A stretch of 64,000 nt of DNA from Fennellomyces sp. T-0311 (GCA_025266875.1 JALLLT010000007.1:248001-312000), one strand, 5' to 3'. Numbered from the stretch's first letter, positions 11,989 through 23,065 are shown. Translations and numbers: made by a program. Notes: a model not told the origin generated them from the sequence alone.

Positions 11989-12585
11989 TCAGTAATTGAT
12001 GCGAGCGAACCCAGGTCGCTGCAAGTTGACTTTGGGCATTGGATTCTCCACCTCATGCGGAATCACCATGGTTTTCAACGTCGTCTTGATCTCTTTGACG
12101 CGAATGCCTCGGTACATTAACTCATTGCGTCCGTCATCCACTGACGGGTCTATTTGCTCCTCCTCAATTGTCTCCTGTGGGCGATGGTGATTGTCGAGTG
12201 TCGATGGCCCCACCAGCCAGGAAAACCGAGCCGAGTAATGCCTTGACGATGCTGAAGATGACGATCGGGAACGAGTCCCTAAAGGCGGTAAGCTGTGTTG
12301 ACTGCTCATACTGCTGCTTCGTTTGGGTCGTGGTGCCATGGCATCATGGGGTATCTTTTTGTTGCTGTGGTGTTGTTGTTTGGGTGTGCGAGTGCTTTCA
12401 CTTTGACTTCGAGCTCGATTCGGTACAATAGATGCACTGCCCTGGGCCATGGACGATGAACCTCGACCATTGTTTTGGACAGCTTTGGCAATCGCTTGGG
12501 CCATCGCCTCAATATCAAATTCTGAACTCTCGCCTTCTGTCGTTATGGATGCTTTGCCAGAAGCAAATGATGGTGTGCCTTCCAT
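11989..12585 (-). CDS. Ser-rich protein of unknown function
   Basis: A single-exon frame of 198 residues, convergent with the Spp1-like gene. The N-terminal part contains a short helix (FDIEAMAQAIAKAVQNNGRG). The middle is Ser/Arg/His-rich and probably disordered. The last 55 residues (ELMYRGIRVKEIKTTLKTMV onward) look ordered and conserved-like. I know no family for it. The upstream neighbour on the same strand, the GDSL lipase gene, ends 159 bp before this start. An extra 5' exon is possible. Confidence 0.6.
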   Translation of the reverse strand: MEGTPSFASGKASITTEGESSEFDIEAMAQAIAKAVQNNGRGSSSMAQGSASIVPNRARSQSESTRTPKQQHHSNKKIPHDAMAPRPKRSSSMSSQHSLPPLGTRSRSSSSASSRHYSARFSWLVGPSTLDNHHRPQETIEEEQIDPSVDDGRNELMYRGIRVKEIKTTLKTMVIPHEVENPMPKVNLQRPGFARINY

Positions 12586-12743
12586 TGTTGCTTTAGAAAA
12601 AAAGAGGGTGAGAGAGAGAGAAAAAAAAAGAAAAGGGTGAAAGAAACATCATTCGTCCCTGCGGAGACCATCTGGTGTAACACGGTGCACAAGCGCTCAG
12701 GTAATTATTGTGCAACCATGGCAAAAGAAAGAAATATGATAAT

Positions 12744-14300
12744 TTACTGCAGGTACGGTCTATCTGGACTAGGACATACAAAGCCAAACGAGTCGAAATC
12801 GAGCGGTTGACGCTTTTCCTCGGGACTCGAAAACATGTTCTAAATTAATGCGTTAATAATGCATCCAAATAAACCGATTTTCTTTTCACACATACATTCC
12901 ACAAGACCATCGCAAAGACTTGATTAGCGCATTTGTTAGGATGGAAGCTGAAGTATAAAAAAATCATCAGAGGGAAATTCAAACAAGGAATGGTCAGATA
13001 TATATTTACCAGTCGATGCCACTCAAATAACCTTGCTTATACTTTGCAATCGGCAACTGACTGAACCCTGGCTGATATGCAACCTGGAAGTGCTTGTCGG
13101 ACAATGTTTCGTCTGCAGCCAATTTCTCCAGCCGTGCATTGTATTCAGCTACCATATCATCCGCAACTAACACATCGTCAACAACCAGTTTTCGCTCATT
13201 CTTTTTTCCTCCATACTTTGACGTTGCTCATCATCGTGCTGTACGCAAGAACAAACGCTCACGTGAGCGGGATTCCAGACAAATTCGCAATAAGGGTCAC
13301 CCTGAGCAGCTTCGTAGACACTTGATACATTGAACAGGGCAACAAGGTTGACGAATGACTTGCTGACGTCAGTCTTGAGCCTGACAAGGGCATCTCGGAT
13401 ATTCTTTTCAAATTCATCTGCTTGTGCAAGTAATGGCAACCTTGTCACGGGTGGATCGCAAAGAACACAAATATTATTGGCGCCAATGAAAAGAGTGATC
13501 AATTTCCATTCGTCCTTGATCCTCTGATAGTGTCGGTCAATGTTAAGCAGATGAATCAGACGTGACACCTCTCCATCCAAATCCTGCGTCTTTGCTCCAC
13601 TGATCTATTGCGTATACGTAATCGAGTTACGGACGAGTAGTTTGGATGTTACACACACGTACTGCATTGTCCAAATCCTTGCCACGCGACATTGGCAGCG
13701 TAACACCGCCAGGCCCACCTTGGGCGTCACTGTAGACGCTTAGGAAATTGGGAATAGTGTATTCATCGGGATCGGTTCCTGCTGAAAATACCTTTCCTCG
13801 GTATTCCCAAACAGATGCGAATGGCGGTCGACCTGCTTTTTTTGGTCAATATTTCTCCGCAGAGCGAACACCCCAAAAAAAGGTAATGTGACCTGAAAGC
13901 ATGCCAAAACCAGCAGTAATGCTGTCCCCAAGTGCAATGACCGACTTGATGTCCTGTAACTCTAAAATGGTAAGAAAACCTTGGTATCCCTCCCCTTTTC
14001 TATTCTGTAGTTTACGTGAGGACGCAAATGCTGAGCATCTCGCGGAGGATACCGACCGCTGTCCCAATAAAACGTCTCGCAATCAAACGCAGGCAGCTCG
14101 ACCGGACAGTGGTCTTCCTTATATGATGAATGAGAGTGTCCTCCAAGGGTATTATACACCTGCTCTAAAACATGGATCCATTCGTTGGTGAACGGACGGA
14201 TGAATCGGCGCGGTGGATCCAGTATTCCCAGCGGGATTTGCTGTTCGTTCGCTTGCAATAATCCAAACAACAGTGCTAGGAAGACAAGTAGAGCTGTCAT
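12744..14300 (-). CDS. Secreted GDSL phospholipase, phospholipase B-like
   Basis: Predicted extracellular GDSL esterase/lipase of the phospholipase B (PLB1) type, hydrolysing acyl esters of phospholipids. Seven exons: 14300-14016, 13953-13893, 13832-13663, 13604-13263, 13215-13010, 12947-12896 and 12839-12744, 403 residues. A signal peptide (MTALLVFLALLFGLLQA) opens it. Block I is ALGDSITAGFG with nucleophile S106, block III is GANN (213-216), and block V is DCFH with D354 and H357. EYRGKVFSAG and TIPNFL match the PLB substrate-pocket region. The 47 bp intron 13262-13216 is essential: reading through it gives a premature stop, whereas splicing restores the C-terminal helix and DxxH. No GPI signal is seen. 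Substrate preference cannot be read from sequence. Confidence 0.88.
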
Positions 14301-15100
14301 AATAACATGTGCTTGTTTGAAAGAAAAAAAGTAAGAAATAAAAAAGAAATATGAAACACAAAAGAAAAAGCTCCCTTCCTCGCAGCTTTATGCAATGCAA
14401 ATTTCAAGTCACGCGCACGTCGACTTGCATGCAAAGGGTTGGTGACAACATTTCGTTTGCTGGCAGCTACTTTTCATGGTAGATCATACATATTTCTCAC
14501 GACAACAAAAACATGTGTCGATTGCCAAGGACTGCAACTGAGCCTAAATTCGACACATCACGTAGTACCATTATCGAGCATTGCTTCTTCCAGTGACCAT
14601 CGCATCTTTAGCACGTAATCTGCTTGACCATTTACCCCTTGAGATACAATGGCAAATGCTATCTCTTCTTCCAAACCAATGACATTTCCGAGATCGTAAC
14701 TTCCTCAAGTCAATGGCAATAATGCATCCTCGATCTTGAACCAATCCGTTTTGCACGAAGTACAAGATTCGACGACATTGTAAGCATGCACTTGCAGAGG
14801 GCTCTATATTATTCCCCAGTACCGTGAAGCAGTATGTTTTACTCGAATTAACCACCCAGTATATGTCTACAAGTTTCCACATTATGTCGGTTGTCCAGGC
14901 TGCAAAAGGATCAACTTGCTGAGTGAGTGTCATCCGAATCACATATGCCGTAACAGAGACTGGTAAGTTATCAGCATTTTCCTATTGCACGAAAGTAGGC
15001 CGGACAGACGATAAATGAGAGTATCACAGAAGATCTACACGCAGTCTGGATTACATTCATGTTAATGGACTACTCTATTCGCGTGCTATTCTTGCAATTC
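14301..15100. other. Region of uncertain content beside the HET array
   Basis: One minus-strand open frame of 123 codons (14942-14571, open upstream to about 14985) has no recognised domain, and no splice partners were found. It lies directly next to the PhoD-like remnant and may be repeat-derived debris. Confidence 0.35.
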
Positions 15101-15103
15101 GTA

Positions 15104-15475
15104 TCACCAGGAATAGTACTGGCTGCGAAAGGAACCCAACTTTTCACCGCGAATTCCAAAGTCGCGTGTCTCGTTGTGCTTATTGCTTAGCTGTACTTGC
15201 AGTTGCAGAACTCCATGGTCGGTTGGCACAAGAAGCAGGCACGCACTACGATAAGTACGTGTACTGTAGTCAATGCCAATGTACCGAAGTAATGGGCCAG
15301 ACACCACACGCGTTGGATTGAGATTTAGGCTGTTGGATTGTTGCGCTGGAACATTACCGTAGGACTGCATAGTGGGGTCCCAGGAAAGTTGGAAAAGGAA
15401 AAAAGAGAGCTCTTCATGCGTTACGCCTGAATAGGTGGCGTTTCGTATCACCGTGCTTCCAGGCACGTGCAACAA
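15104..15475 (-). pseudogene. PhoD-like phosphatase fragment, copy 1
   Basis: A truncated piece of a fungal PhoD-like metallophosphatase. NLNPTRVV, GPLLRYIGIDY and the following beta-rich stretch align with the better copies at 24650-25445 and 42575-43330, which continue into the metal-site segments. Here the homology stops after about 95 residues at SFRSQYYSW. It abuts the decayed HET fragment at 15480-15850, so a HET/PhoD junction was duplicated together. Not expected to encode a working enzyme. Confidence 0.6.
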
Positions 15476-15479
15476 TGAC

Positions 15480-15850
15480 TACCGAAAGTGCACACACCCT
15501 TTTAGTCTCTTTTTCTTTGAATCCGAGCATTGTGCTTACTAAAAGATCGTTTTCCTTGCGTCTGCCATCTTGTTTGATGTTTGCCAGAGACCAAAGATGA
15601 GTGTTTCATCCGAAGGTCCATATCCGTGTCGACATCATGGATTCTCCAAGTATGTATGTATCTCCGCGACTTTTATATCATAGTGCATCCTGCATACGCT
15701 CAAGTACTTTGCTTTTAGCTTCAATGTCTCCTGTAACCAGAGAATGCGCTCAAAGATTTTGACATTATTAAACAGTGCCATACTCAGAAATCCTACTCGA
15801 TGGCCATTTCTCAGGTGTTTGTTATGATACTGCATATCAAAGGAGATTAT
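15480..15850 (-). pseudogene. Decayed HET coding fragment, 3' flank of HET A
   Basis: Broken reading frames reproduce the central part of the neighbouring HET genes: a stretch equivalent to TLEEVMMSTR followed by a piece like LVSGKHQTRWQTQGK. In the other copies this part reads WSLANIKQGNRRKENDLL. Stops and shifts interrupt it. The same fragment lies 3' of HET B (25550-25930) and HET C (42060-42400), but not of HET D. Confidence 0.6.
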
Positions 15851-15865
15851 AACAGCACATGTGTT

Positions 15866-17464
15866 TTATTTGATATAAAAGTCCTCAGTAGTCTGGCAGC
15901 CAAGATTGTTGAACATTTTATCCAAAGCTTCTTGGGGGCTGATGCGCGGCTCATCACGCTGGAAGTGTTTCAGAAGTATGATACCGATTATTTTGCAAGA
16001 GCCATCAGTCAACCTTCTTGCAACTGGGGAGAAATAAATATGACTATAACCAACAATGACATAGTCATGTACTCTTGGAACCACACTGTCAAATACGACA
16101 CCCAAAATGACACACTCGTCGCATTCTTCAGTGAGGGAGAGTGGCAACACTGGTGAGAGAAACTGCAGATGATTGTCTGGTTTGTAATAATGCGTGGAAT
16201 AGCAGTTTGATGTTTGAAGTATGATCCGTTGACTCCAATCCAACGCCTCGCTTTCGTCACCGAAGTCATCCATTGAGCTTATAATTTTCGTAACATTGTC
16301 CCTTGCTTTCTCTATTCGTTCGTCGTCTTTGAAGACATCGAAATTGTTGTATTGGATGGGGTGTATGGTGTGGTATCGGCAGCGCATATGTAACACCATA
16401 TTCTCGCCTATCATATAATCGCAATTCTGGTCCAGTGTAGTGTCAGAAATTGGCCAAGCTGAGTGTACTCCAGCAATGCCTGTCCACGAAGGAAGGCCAT
16501 AGGATCCCATGGTCGTCGTAAAGATAGGCTTTCCATTCCAAGAACGCAGCACCGACCCAAAACACATGAGCGATAAATCTCTTTGGGCCAAGTGTCGGTA
16601 AAATGCGTTCATTGCAGTGGACACGTCGCTGTCGTAATCAACGTCGATGGAAATAATGTCTGCAAAAATGTTGGCCAGCGCATATATCTTGTCGTGTTCT
16701 TTCGTGCTTGTACGTCTGTGCGCCCAATGGAAGACTTGGTTTGCGCTTTTCAGGGTACGTTCATTGAATCCGAGCATCATGTTGGTCAGAAGGTCGTTTT
16801 CCTTGATTGTGTCACCTTGTTTGATATTAGCAAGAGACCAAAAATGGGTGTTTCGTCCAACAACCAACATCCGCGTTGACATCATGACTTCCTCCAGTGT
16901 CCAGCTCCGTTGGAACCACAGTGAATCCACCATTTGATCAAGTGCTTTGTATTTAGCTTCCGTATATCCGTATACCGAGTCCACACGGTCGAAATCCTCG
17001 GAATCCTCAATGTTGATTTCGGGGACCAAGGCAACTGTGTGACGCGCGCTGCTGTAAATGAGATGCATTTGCTTGATTTCGCGATGCTTTTCTGCCTTGT
17101 TGGTCTGGTCGATGCAGATCTTGTCGTACCACAAGTATTCAATGCCAAAGTCCTTGCATATCTGCTGGAGGAGGTCATCGTATGTCGCGTAACAGCTGTT
17201 CACTCTTCCAACCTTTCCTCTGGTAATTTCGTGATATCCATTGTCAACGCAAACATGTTCCCCGTTTTCAAGTTTCTTGATATCGCCTGACTGCTCCCAG
17301 CAGTACGATAGGGTATGGTAGCCGTCAACAGCATCGGTGCCAGGAACCTTTTGCCAGTCCGAAGTACGGATGAGCCATGTGGGTCTGAATTCGCCTCCCT
17401 TGGAGTTGTACTCAGTGTAGTTTGGATCGGCTACTCGTTGCGGTCTTACGTATTCGATATACAT
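15866..17464 (-). CDS. HET-domain protein A
   Basis: A 532-residue protein with an N-terminal HET (heterokaryon incompatibility, PF06985) domain. Motifs: YHTLSYCW at 49-56, LWYDKICIDQ at 111-120, the IYSSAR helix near 137-141 and LWFQRSWTL at 182-190. The HET fold is related to TIR domains and in ascomycetes triggers regulated cell death; in early-diverging fungi the role is unknown. No NACHT, ankyrin, WD or other partner domain follows, and the C-terminal 330 residues match only the paralogues here. Single exon; the ATG at 17464 is shared by all four copies. Its variable stretch after SYCWEQSG resembles HET C, the middle is almost identical to HET B, and the end resembles HET D. It has a unique insertion (NLGCQ) before the last residues. 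Confidence 0.88.
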   Translation of the reverse strand: MYIEYVRPQRVADPNYTEYNSKGGEFRPTWLIRTSDWQKVPGTDAVDGYHTLSYCWEQSGDIKKLENGEHVCVDNGYHEITRGKVGRVNSCYATYDDLLQQICKDFGIEYLWYDKICIDQTNKAEKHREIKQMHLIYSSARHTVALVPEINIEDSEDFDRVDSVYGYTEAKYKALDQMVDSLWFQRSWTLEEVMMSTRMLVVGRNTHFWSLANIKQGDTIKENDLLTNMMLGFNERTLKSANQVFHWAHRRTSTKEHDKIYALANIFADIISIDVDYDSDVSTAMNAFYRHLAQRDLSLMCFGSVLRSWNGKPIFTTTMGSYGLPSWTGIAGVHSAWPISDTTLDQNCDYMIGENMVLHMRCRYHTIHPIQYNNFDVFKDDERIEKARDNVTKIISSMDDFGDESEALDWSQRIILQTSNCYSTHYYKPDNHLQFLSPVLPLSLTEECDECVILGVVFDSVVPRVHDYVIVGYSHIYFSPVARRLTDGSCKIIGIILLKHFQRDEPRISPQEALDKMFNNLGCQTTEDFYIK

Positions 17465-17499
17465 GCTTGCGGCAGACTACTCTGTGGTTCAAGGGGATA

Positions 17500-18760
17500 A
17501 AACACCAAGCTGTATGGGACAACGCACAGTTGACTCTTGCAGGCGCCGGTGAAAAGAACGAAAGAGAAGGAAACGAAAGGAAAAAATGGGCATGGTTCTC
17601 TTGTATAGTGTCACAGTGTAACGTTTGCAGCCAAGCCCATACTTTATCAAGGTATACAGAACTGATGGAGTTGTATGTCGTTCAACCAGCTGTTATCTCG
17701 CTTGTCATTCTTGCTGTCGCTCAGTGCATGTGATGGAGTAGGACGACAGAAGCGAGATCAGTGGATAGCGTGTTTGGAGCTTGCGTACGAAAAAGCTTGA
17801 TTTCCGTGGTCGAATACCCACCATGGGGCATGTTAACGCTGAATGGATGTTACGATGAACAACGACCCTTTTAAGTGGTAAAGAGCGGCGGGAGTATCGA
17901 TCTGGTAGTGCAATAAAAAAAACATGTTCTTGTCAGAGTCTGATGCTAGTGCTTCCTTGGTGCCAGCTAATGGATAACACATGCGCCAATCTTTACTTAT
18001 AAAGCATTCTGCTCCTCGACTCTTTTTTTAGACATGTACCAAAACCATCTCACGAGAGCTGATCAAAACGATAGACTCTGCAATGCGATTTGGAAGTGCT
18101 GTTTACTTTAACGGCCTTAGGTACACTCAAGCTAAAGTCAGCACAGCTAATCAAATGCCGGTGTCACTATGACATAAACACTAGCAGACACTCAAGAAGA
18201 CCGTAAAATGTAAAAACAGGAGGAAGTCGCCAAAGAAAGCAAGTGCGCTGCTTGGGTCCGAAGAAGGGAAGCAGAAAGTGTAGACCAAGTCATGTAGTTT
18301 GCTTTCATTAGGTCAAGCACGAAAGGACACAAAAAGATACTCGCATGATAAAATAAACATGCTGTATGACGAAGGTGAAACGTGTAATGGTATACAGCAC
18401 GGTCATGCGTTGATGCAGAAGATCATACAGCAATCGTCAATGTGAGCACTTCATATATACTTCCCAGTCAAGACATGTTGTTACGTATTATGTATCAGCC
18501 ACAAAGAGCAAACGGCCGTAAGAATTGAGGCCACAGTATAAGATCACTGCAAAAGTTTCATGCTGATGCATGTCCCTTAATGCCACATTGGAAATGTTCA
18601 TAGCGGTTATGCGTCAAGTAAGCGTAGCATGAAAACGCACTCGTTAGGCGGAAGAGTAAAGGAAAAAGAAGGCAGGATATCGGATCAAAAGTGGCTGCCC
18701 AGGCGGCGCAACAGTTTGTCTCGTTATTGCTGTTACCATGTTTGTTATGCATTCATCGCT
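17500..18760. repeat. HET A upstream flank with inverted HET fragment
   Basis: The flank of HET A matches the flanks of HET B (27700-28860), HET D (47600-48900) and the left window edge. At 18235-18335 on the plus strand lies a decayed HET coding piece equivalent to KSANQVL through RTSTKEHDK, in opposite orientation to HET A. No other coding potential was seen. Confidence 0.6.
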
Positions 18761-19213
18761 CTCGCCGTGCTCATCATTGTGCTTTATACTAACCGCGCTT
18801 CATTCAACTCTCAGTGCTGATTCCTTCAATTGACTCCTAATTTCCAACGCAAGTACCCTAAGTCCTTCGTTTATGACTGGAATTATTGGGATTAGGAGCT
18901 TGACTATTAAAAAGTTCAAGTCGAAGCTAGTGATTCGCATTATCTCGTGCTGGCACTCAATACCATGCGGTAAATCTTTGTTTAGTAGGTAGTTCCTTCG
19001 CATTTTCCGCACCGTATGCTAATGTCGGTTTATGTGGAATAGCTTAAGCCTATAGAAATGCCTTAGTGCACAAAACTAAACATCTTCTTCCATCCCGTTG
19101 GTATAGTACCCCATACCAATTTGCAGCACCTTCTCTCTCTCACATATACTTGTTAAACCGTATAGGATACACATTGTCCTTTCCCCTTGTAAATATCATC
19201 ACACATTTTTGCC

Positions 19214-19850
19214 ATGTACATATTATTCACGCAAGGGCCTAGCCTTTCGCATTCGCCAGCAGACGCTATAGTGGTAAGTAGCTTTTCTTAGAATTGCCTA
19301 GCATCCGATAGCTAACTTATTTTCACAAGCAATGAATTCCAATTGCTCAATTTTTTCCGCAGTCCATTACCGTAGAACACAGTATATACCAGTAAGTATA
19401 ACTTGTCTGTGATCTACCACACTTCGAAAGTTAACTTACTTTTGGAGTCACTCGGTCTTTCCTCCTCCCAAGATGCATCCTGTCTCACAAGGCAGCACAT
19501 CCTCTGGTGTCCCTGATTGCTGCTCTCACAGGTGGTGAGAATACTAGGCTTTACCTAGCGTCCGTGTCGGCTACGCGTGGACTGGTCCAGCATGTCACTG
19601 GGGTCCTCCCCCACAACTGAATCCCTGGGTTTTATTTCCAGTTGGAAGGTGTTATTCATCGCCGTCTGCAATAGTGTCCCAGTTAAGGTGGGTGGGGGAG
19701 AAAGGTAGCAGGCTCGAGGGACAAGGACTCCCGTCACAGTTTACGATGCAACGTTGGATGGACAGGTATGCTACTCTTTGAATCCTGGATGCAGATACGA
19801 TGTGGTGTGGAAGACAAGCAAGGTTCCAGCAATCCTAGGTATATCATCAT
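19214..19850 (+). CDS. Possible small multi-exon gene inside the left arm
   Basis: Good splice sites string together plausible exons: ATG 19214 to GTG before GTAAGT at about 19274, then an exon at about 19363-19391 bounded by a TTTTTTCCGCAG acceptor and a GTAAGT donor. An exon near 19472-19606 follows (ILSHKAAHPLVSLIAALTG and onward), and a later exon-like frame sits at about 19725-19850 (TVYDATLDGQVCYSLNPGC). I do not recognise the protein. The mirror copy at 46500-47190 carries frame-breaking indels (4 nt lost near 47008, an extra base near 46600), so one arm is decayed. The link between exons 3 and 4 is unresolved. Confidence 0.3.
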
Positions 19851-20149
19851 GGTGACTGAAGGTAAATGCCCGCATAGCAACGCTGCAAATAATTTTCGGT
19901 GAATTTTGGTAAATGATTTTTTGAAGTGGCTAAACATAAGCTTTTCAACCGCTTGAGTTGCTAAAAATTGTAGTACAAGTGGTTAGAAAGCTTATGTATG
20001 ACCGCTGTAACCACTTTTAATCACCAATATTATTTACAGTGCAACACGTATGCAACGGTGAACTAACTGGTTGGTATGCTGTTTAGACTAGCAAGCCCAA
20101 TGGTTTCGGATAACTTCATGCGATTTTCAATACCTATATCGTATTTTCG

Positions 20150-20510
20150 ACACACACCATCATCCATGGCTACATACCTTTCCTTAGTCCTTGTTTATAT
20201 CCGTTGCTATTGCGATATCAATAGCTGTACAGTTATCAATTGCCTTATTTGCTTGGGTGTGCAACCTTGTTCCGGCTTTACGATCATGCAGGGAAACTCC
20301 ATTAACTAAGGCTCTGTATGGCCTTCGACCTCATTGACATTAGATGGCAAGGCTATTAGAGACTCGGCCATAACGTGGATCTTTGGGCTATTAGACAAAA
20401 ATATTCATCTTCTCCGCCCCGATTCATCATCATTATAAATAGAGAGTAGGTTTCCCCAATAAAACAGAATCTCATCTTTGTTCTCGTCATTCGAAAGCCT
20501 TTTCTCGTTA
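20150..20510. repeat. Dispersed repeat, four copies in the window
   Basis: This block recurs at 51110-51480 in the same orientation, and at 45950-46300 and 39120-39430 in inverted orientation. The copies share the stretch around GGATCTTTGGGCTATTAGACA and the track running into CTCGTTAAGCGATACCA. It partly overlaps the last exon of the small secreted-protein candidate. Confidence 0.65.
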
Positions 20511-20859
20511 AGCGATACCACAGTGATCTCAGTGGGGGAGCAGTCCTTTGTTGATCCACCTTTTAAACCATGTCCACGGGATCCCATATCATCCAGGTCA
20601 GTGCCCTAATACTTTTTCTTCCACCGGTCCACTGCTCCCAACCCCGCACATGAGCCTTAGCCAGCGGATGACGACGTGATGAAACAAGCAAACCAGTAAT
20701 GTAATATTAACAATATACACTTACCAATGCAGCCAAGCCTCCTTGGTCAGCTACGCAGAGGACGCTTGACTGAGAGATATGCATAAAGATCCGGTATGGA
20801 CCGACAATATGTACATGATGACAGACAACGAGCAGCAAACACGCGGCAAAGCCCTTCAT
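20405..20859 (-). CDS. Candidate small secreted protein in the left arm
   Basis: Two exons, 20859-20725 and 20605-20405, give 111 residues. The signal-like N-terminus is MKGFAACLLLVVCHHVH. The second exon encodes a hydrophilic tail (STKDCSPTEITVVSLNEKR and on). No family is recognised. The acceptor ATTAG has no pyrimidine tract, which weakens the model; the donor GTAAGT is strong. In the mirror copy (45537-46040) a one-base change at the end of exon 1 and a one-base loss in exon 2 break the frame. So this may be the surviving copy, or both may be decayed. Confidence 0.35.
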
Positions 20860-21345
20860 CTTGATGTCTTTAGCGCGAAATGGCGAAGTGCATCCAACGT
20901 ATACAGATTTGCCCCCTTGTGCTTTTCAGTTGTGAAAAAATGTAGGATTTCCTAGTCGGCCTCTTCCACGGAATGCAGTGGTTGTATTTCTGTCTTATTT
21001 CTGCAGCCCGTCTTTCGCAAGCAGTGCAACAAGTTGTCGGCACAACCTTCAGCCTAACATTTGCATCTCACGGGTGTCAACACAAGGATCGCAGAGAGTC
21101 AAAATGTATACATTGCTATTACGTACAACGATAGCGAATAAAGCATTCCCTTTTTATCCAAGCTGTGCTGTCCTCTTTATATGTTCCCTACACTTTTTAG
21201 TTTTATTCACAAAGCGAGTTGCGGATCGAGTGATTTATTTCTTTCATCAGATTTTGCAATGGAGGATGTCCATCTACTATTATGAGCTCTGAATGCTCGG
21301 TAGCCATTCTTCGGTTGATATACCCAGATACCGTTCAATCCTTAT

Positions 21346-23065
21346 GGATGAAGACGCTCGTCATAGTTTTCATCTTAATTAGATCTCCATTTTTGTTTAA
21401 ATCCGGTTTGTTTTGATCATGCGTTCAGAATCCATGCCAAGTTGGACTTGTCGCGAAACGAGCGGTCTCAAGCGTCGATCCTAAGGAAGTTCCAGCGTTC
21501 AATGATATAGGATGTATGGCTCGCTATCCAGTAGATCACTTCATTGGCCGTCACCGCATGTTTTGAGTCGTATAGATAGACTGACTCTACCCAAGCGCAT
21601 CTTTCTTTTTTATTATTTTACTTGACCCGCTGCAGGATTGCCCAATTTACGTTACGCGGTGAGAATTCATGTGAAAATCTCAGACATGCGGACGCGTAGA
21701 GCCCACATGGTCATGGGAACCGCTGACGTCGCCCTAGTAATAAGTTGCGCAGCGCCTGCCTCCGTTTCCGGTTCTTTCATTCAAACTTGCATTGGAGGAC
21801 CAGGCTTGAGAGGTTCTTTTTCTGACGAAGGGGTAGCTAGTGGCGATGGAGCCTCCATGATCTCATGAGCGGTTAAGCCGCTATGCGGCGAGTATAATAC
21901 CCCGCCTGGTTCAGTTTTTGGTGTCTTTGAGGGCTGTCCTTGGCCTTGACAAATTCCGATGGGGTGACAGACGCCGTTGCGGATGCTCACTTGCTTCATT
22001 GCAACATTGGTAGATGCCTGAGCTGATTTGCCTCCCTGCCGGAATGCAAGTGCGCAAAGGACTGGGCTTGAAGGCCAAACTTGACGAAGGTAGTCGGCGG
22101 TGGCGAAGGAGCTCTTGTTTCGGCAAGGGTCAAGTTGCCTGCCACACCTGCCCAGATCAGTTCTTGGTGGCTTTGGAGGATGTCCTGGCCTCGACAGATC
22201 CCGAGGGAATAGAGTGTGGGTCGCTTTATGCGGCCGTTGTCTGGCCCAATCGGTGGTTGCCTCAACTGAATTGCCTTTGCTGATGTGACAATGATGAACG
22301 CACTACACTATCCATGAAGCCTTGGTTGCTGAATGATGTGTCATATTTCTGAGGAGCATCTTTTTTATTCTAATAGAGTACCTTTTTTTTGGTTGTACCT
22401 TTTGTATTCTAATAGTGTACCGTGTTTTTGTTTGTAACCTTTGTATTCTAATAAAGTACCTTTTTTTGTCTGTAGCTTGAACGTGTCCTTGTATCCCATA
22501 ACCACTTGGGGTTCTTCATTTCTGGTCCATGGTTAATGCCATCATTGTGAAAGGCTGTTGTGATTTGATCTTGTTCGACACCATCTTGGCGCTTGACATA
22601 CTTTTAGCTTGATTTTTACAAACTTGATGGAATATTAAAGGTTGCTACGCGATACGGACGTAGCGATTGTGTGAAGTGCTGCTTGTATTCAATGCACTCA
22701 AGGTGGCTATTCATTTCGTGTGAGCTTCATTGAACTTTCAGTTTATGATTTTAGGCAGATAAAGTTATGAGGTGTGGCGCGCCAGAACTCTTCTTGCTCT
22801 TCCTGCTTTCCCTACGACCGCTTCCAGAACTACATGCTTCTTTAAAGATTCACACACTCTCAACTATAAGCAAAAGGTAACAATTTGGCCATTGCCCACC
22901 TGGAGATTCCGACGGCAGGGTCACCATAAAGTTATCTAATATGTCTAAGCGGTGCTCCAGTTTAAGCCTGCGTGACATGTTTGCGTATTTGACATGATGG
23001 TGGTGTCTGGGTCATCCGTAAGCCAGCATTATTAGGCCATGTCCTTCCCTTGAAACCAATACAGA
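21346..23065. repeat. Left-arm-specific insertion with internal repeats
   Basis: The mirror arm lacks this 1.7 kb and has an unrelated 185 bp piece (44878-45062) instead. Inside, two diverged tandem copies of about 230 bp lie at 21790-21985 and 22060-22270 (both run from GGCTTGA through ACGAAGG to CTCGACAGATCCCGA or CTTGACAAATTCCGA). Three copies of a roughly 42 bp unit containing TATTCTAATA and GTACC lie at about 22367-22480. It is more GC-rich near 21640-22280 than the surroundings. No transposase or LTR was recognised. Confidence 0.6.

Noticed and set aside
14571..14942. 123-codon minus-strand open frame
   Set aside because: No recognised domain, no mirror copy and irregular composition; left as uncertain rather than called a gene.
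22360..22490. CRISPR-like array
   Set aside because: Three imperfect tandem units without unique spacers, in a eukaryotic genome; it is a minisatellite.
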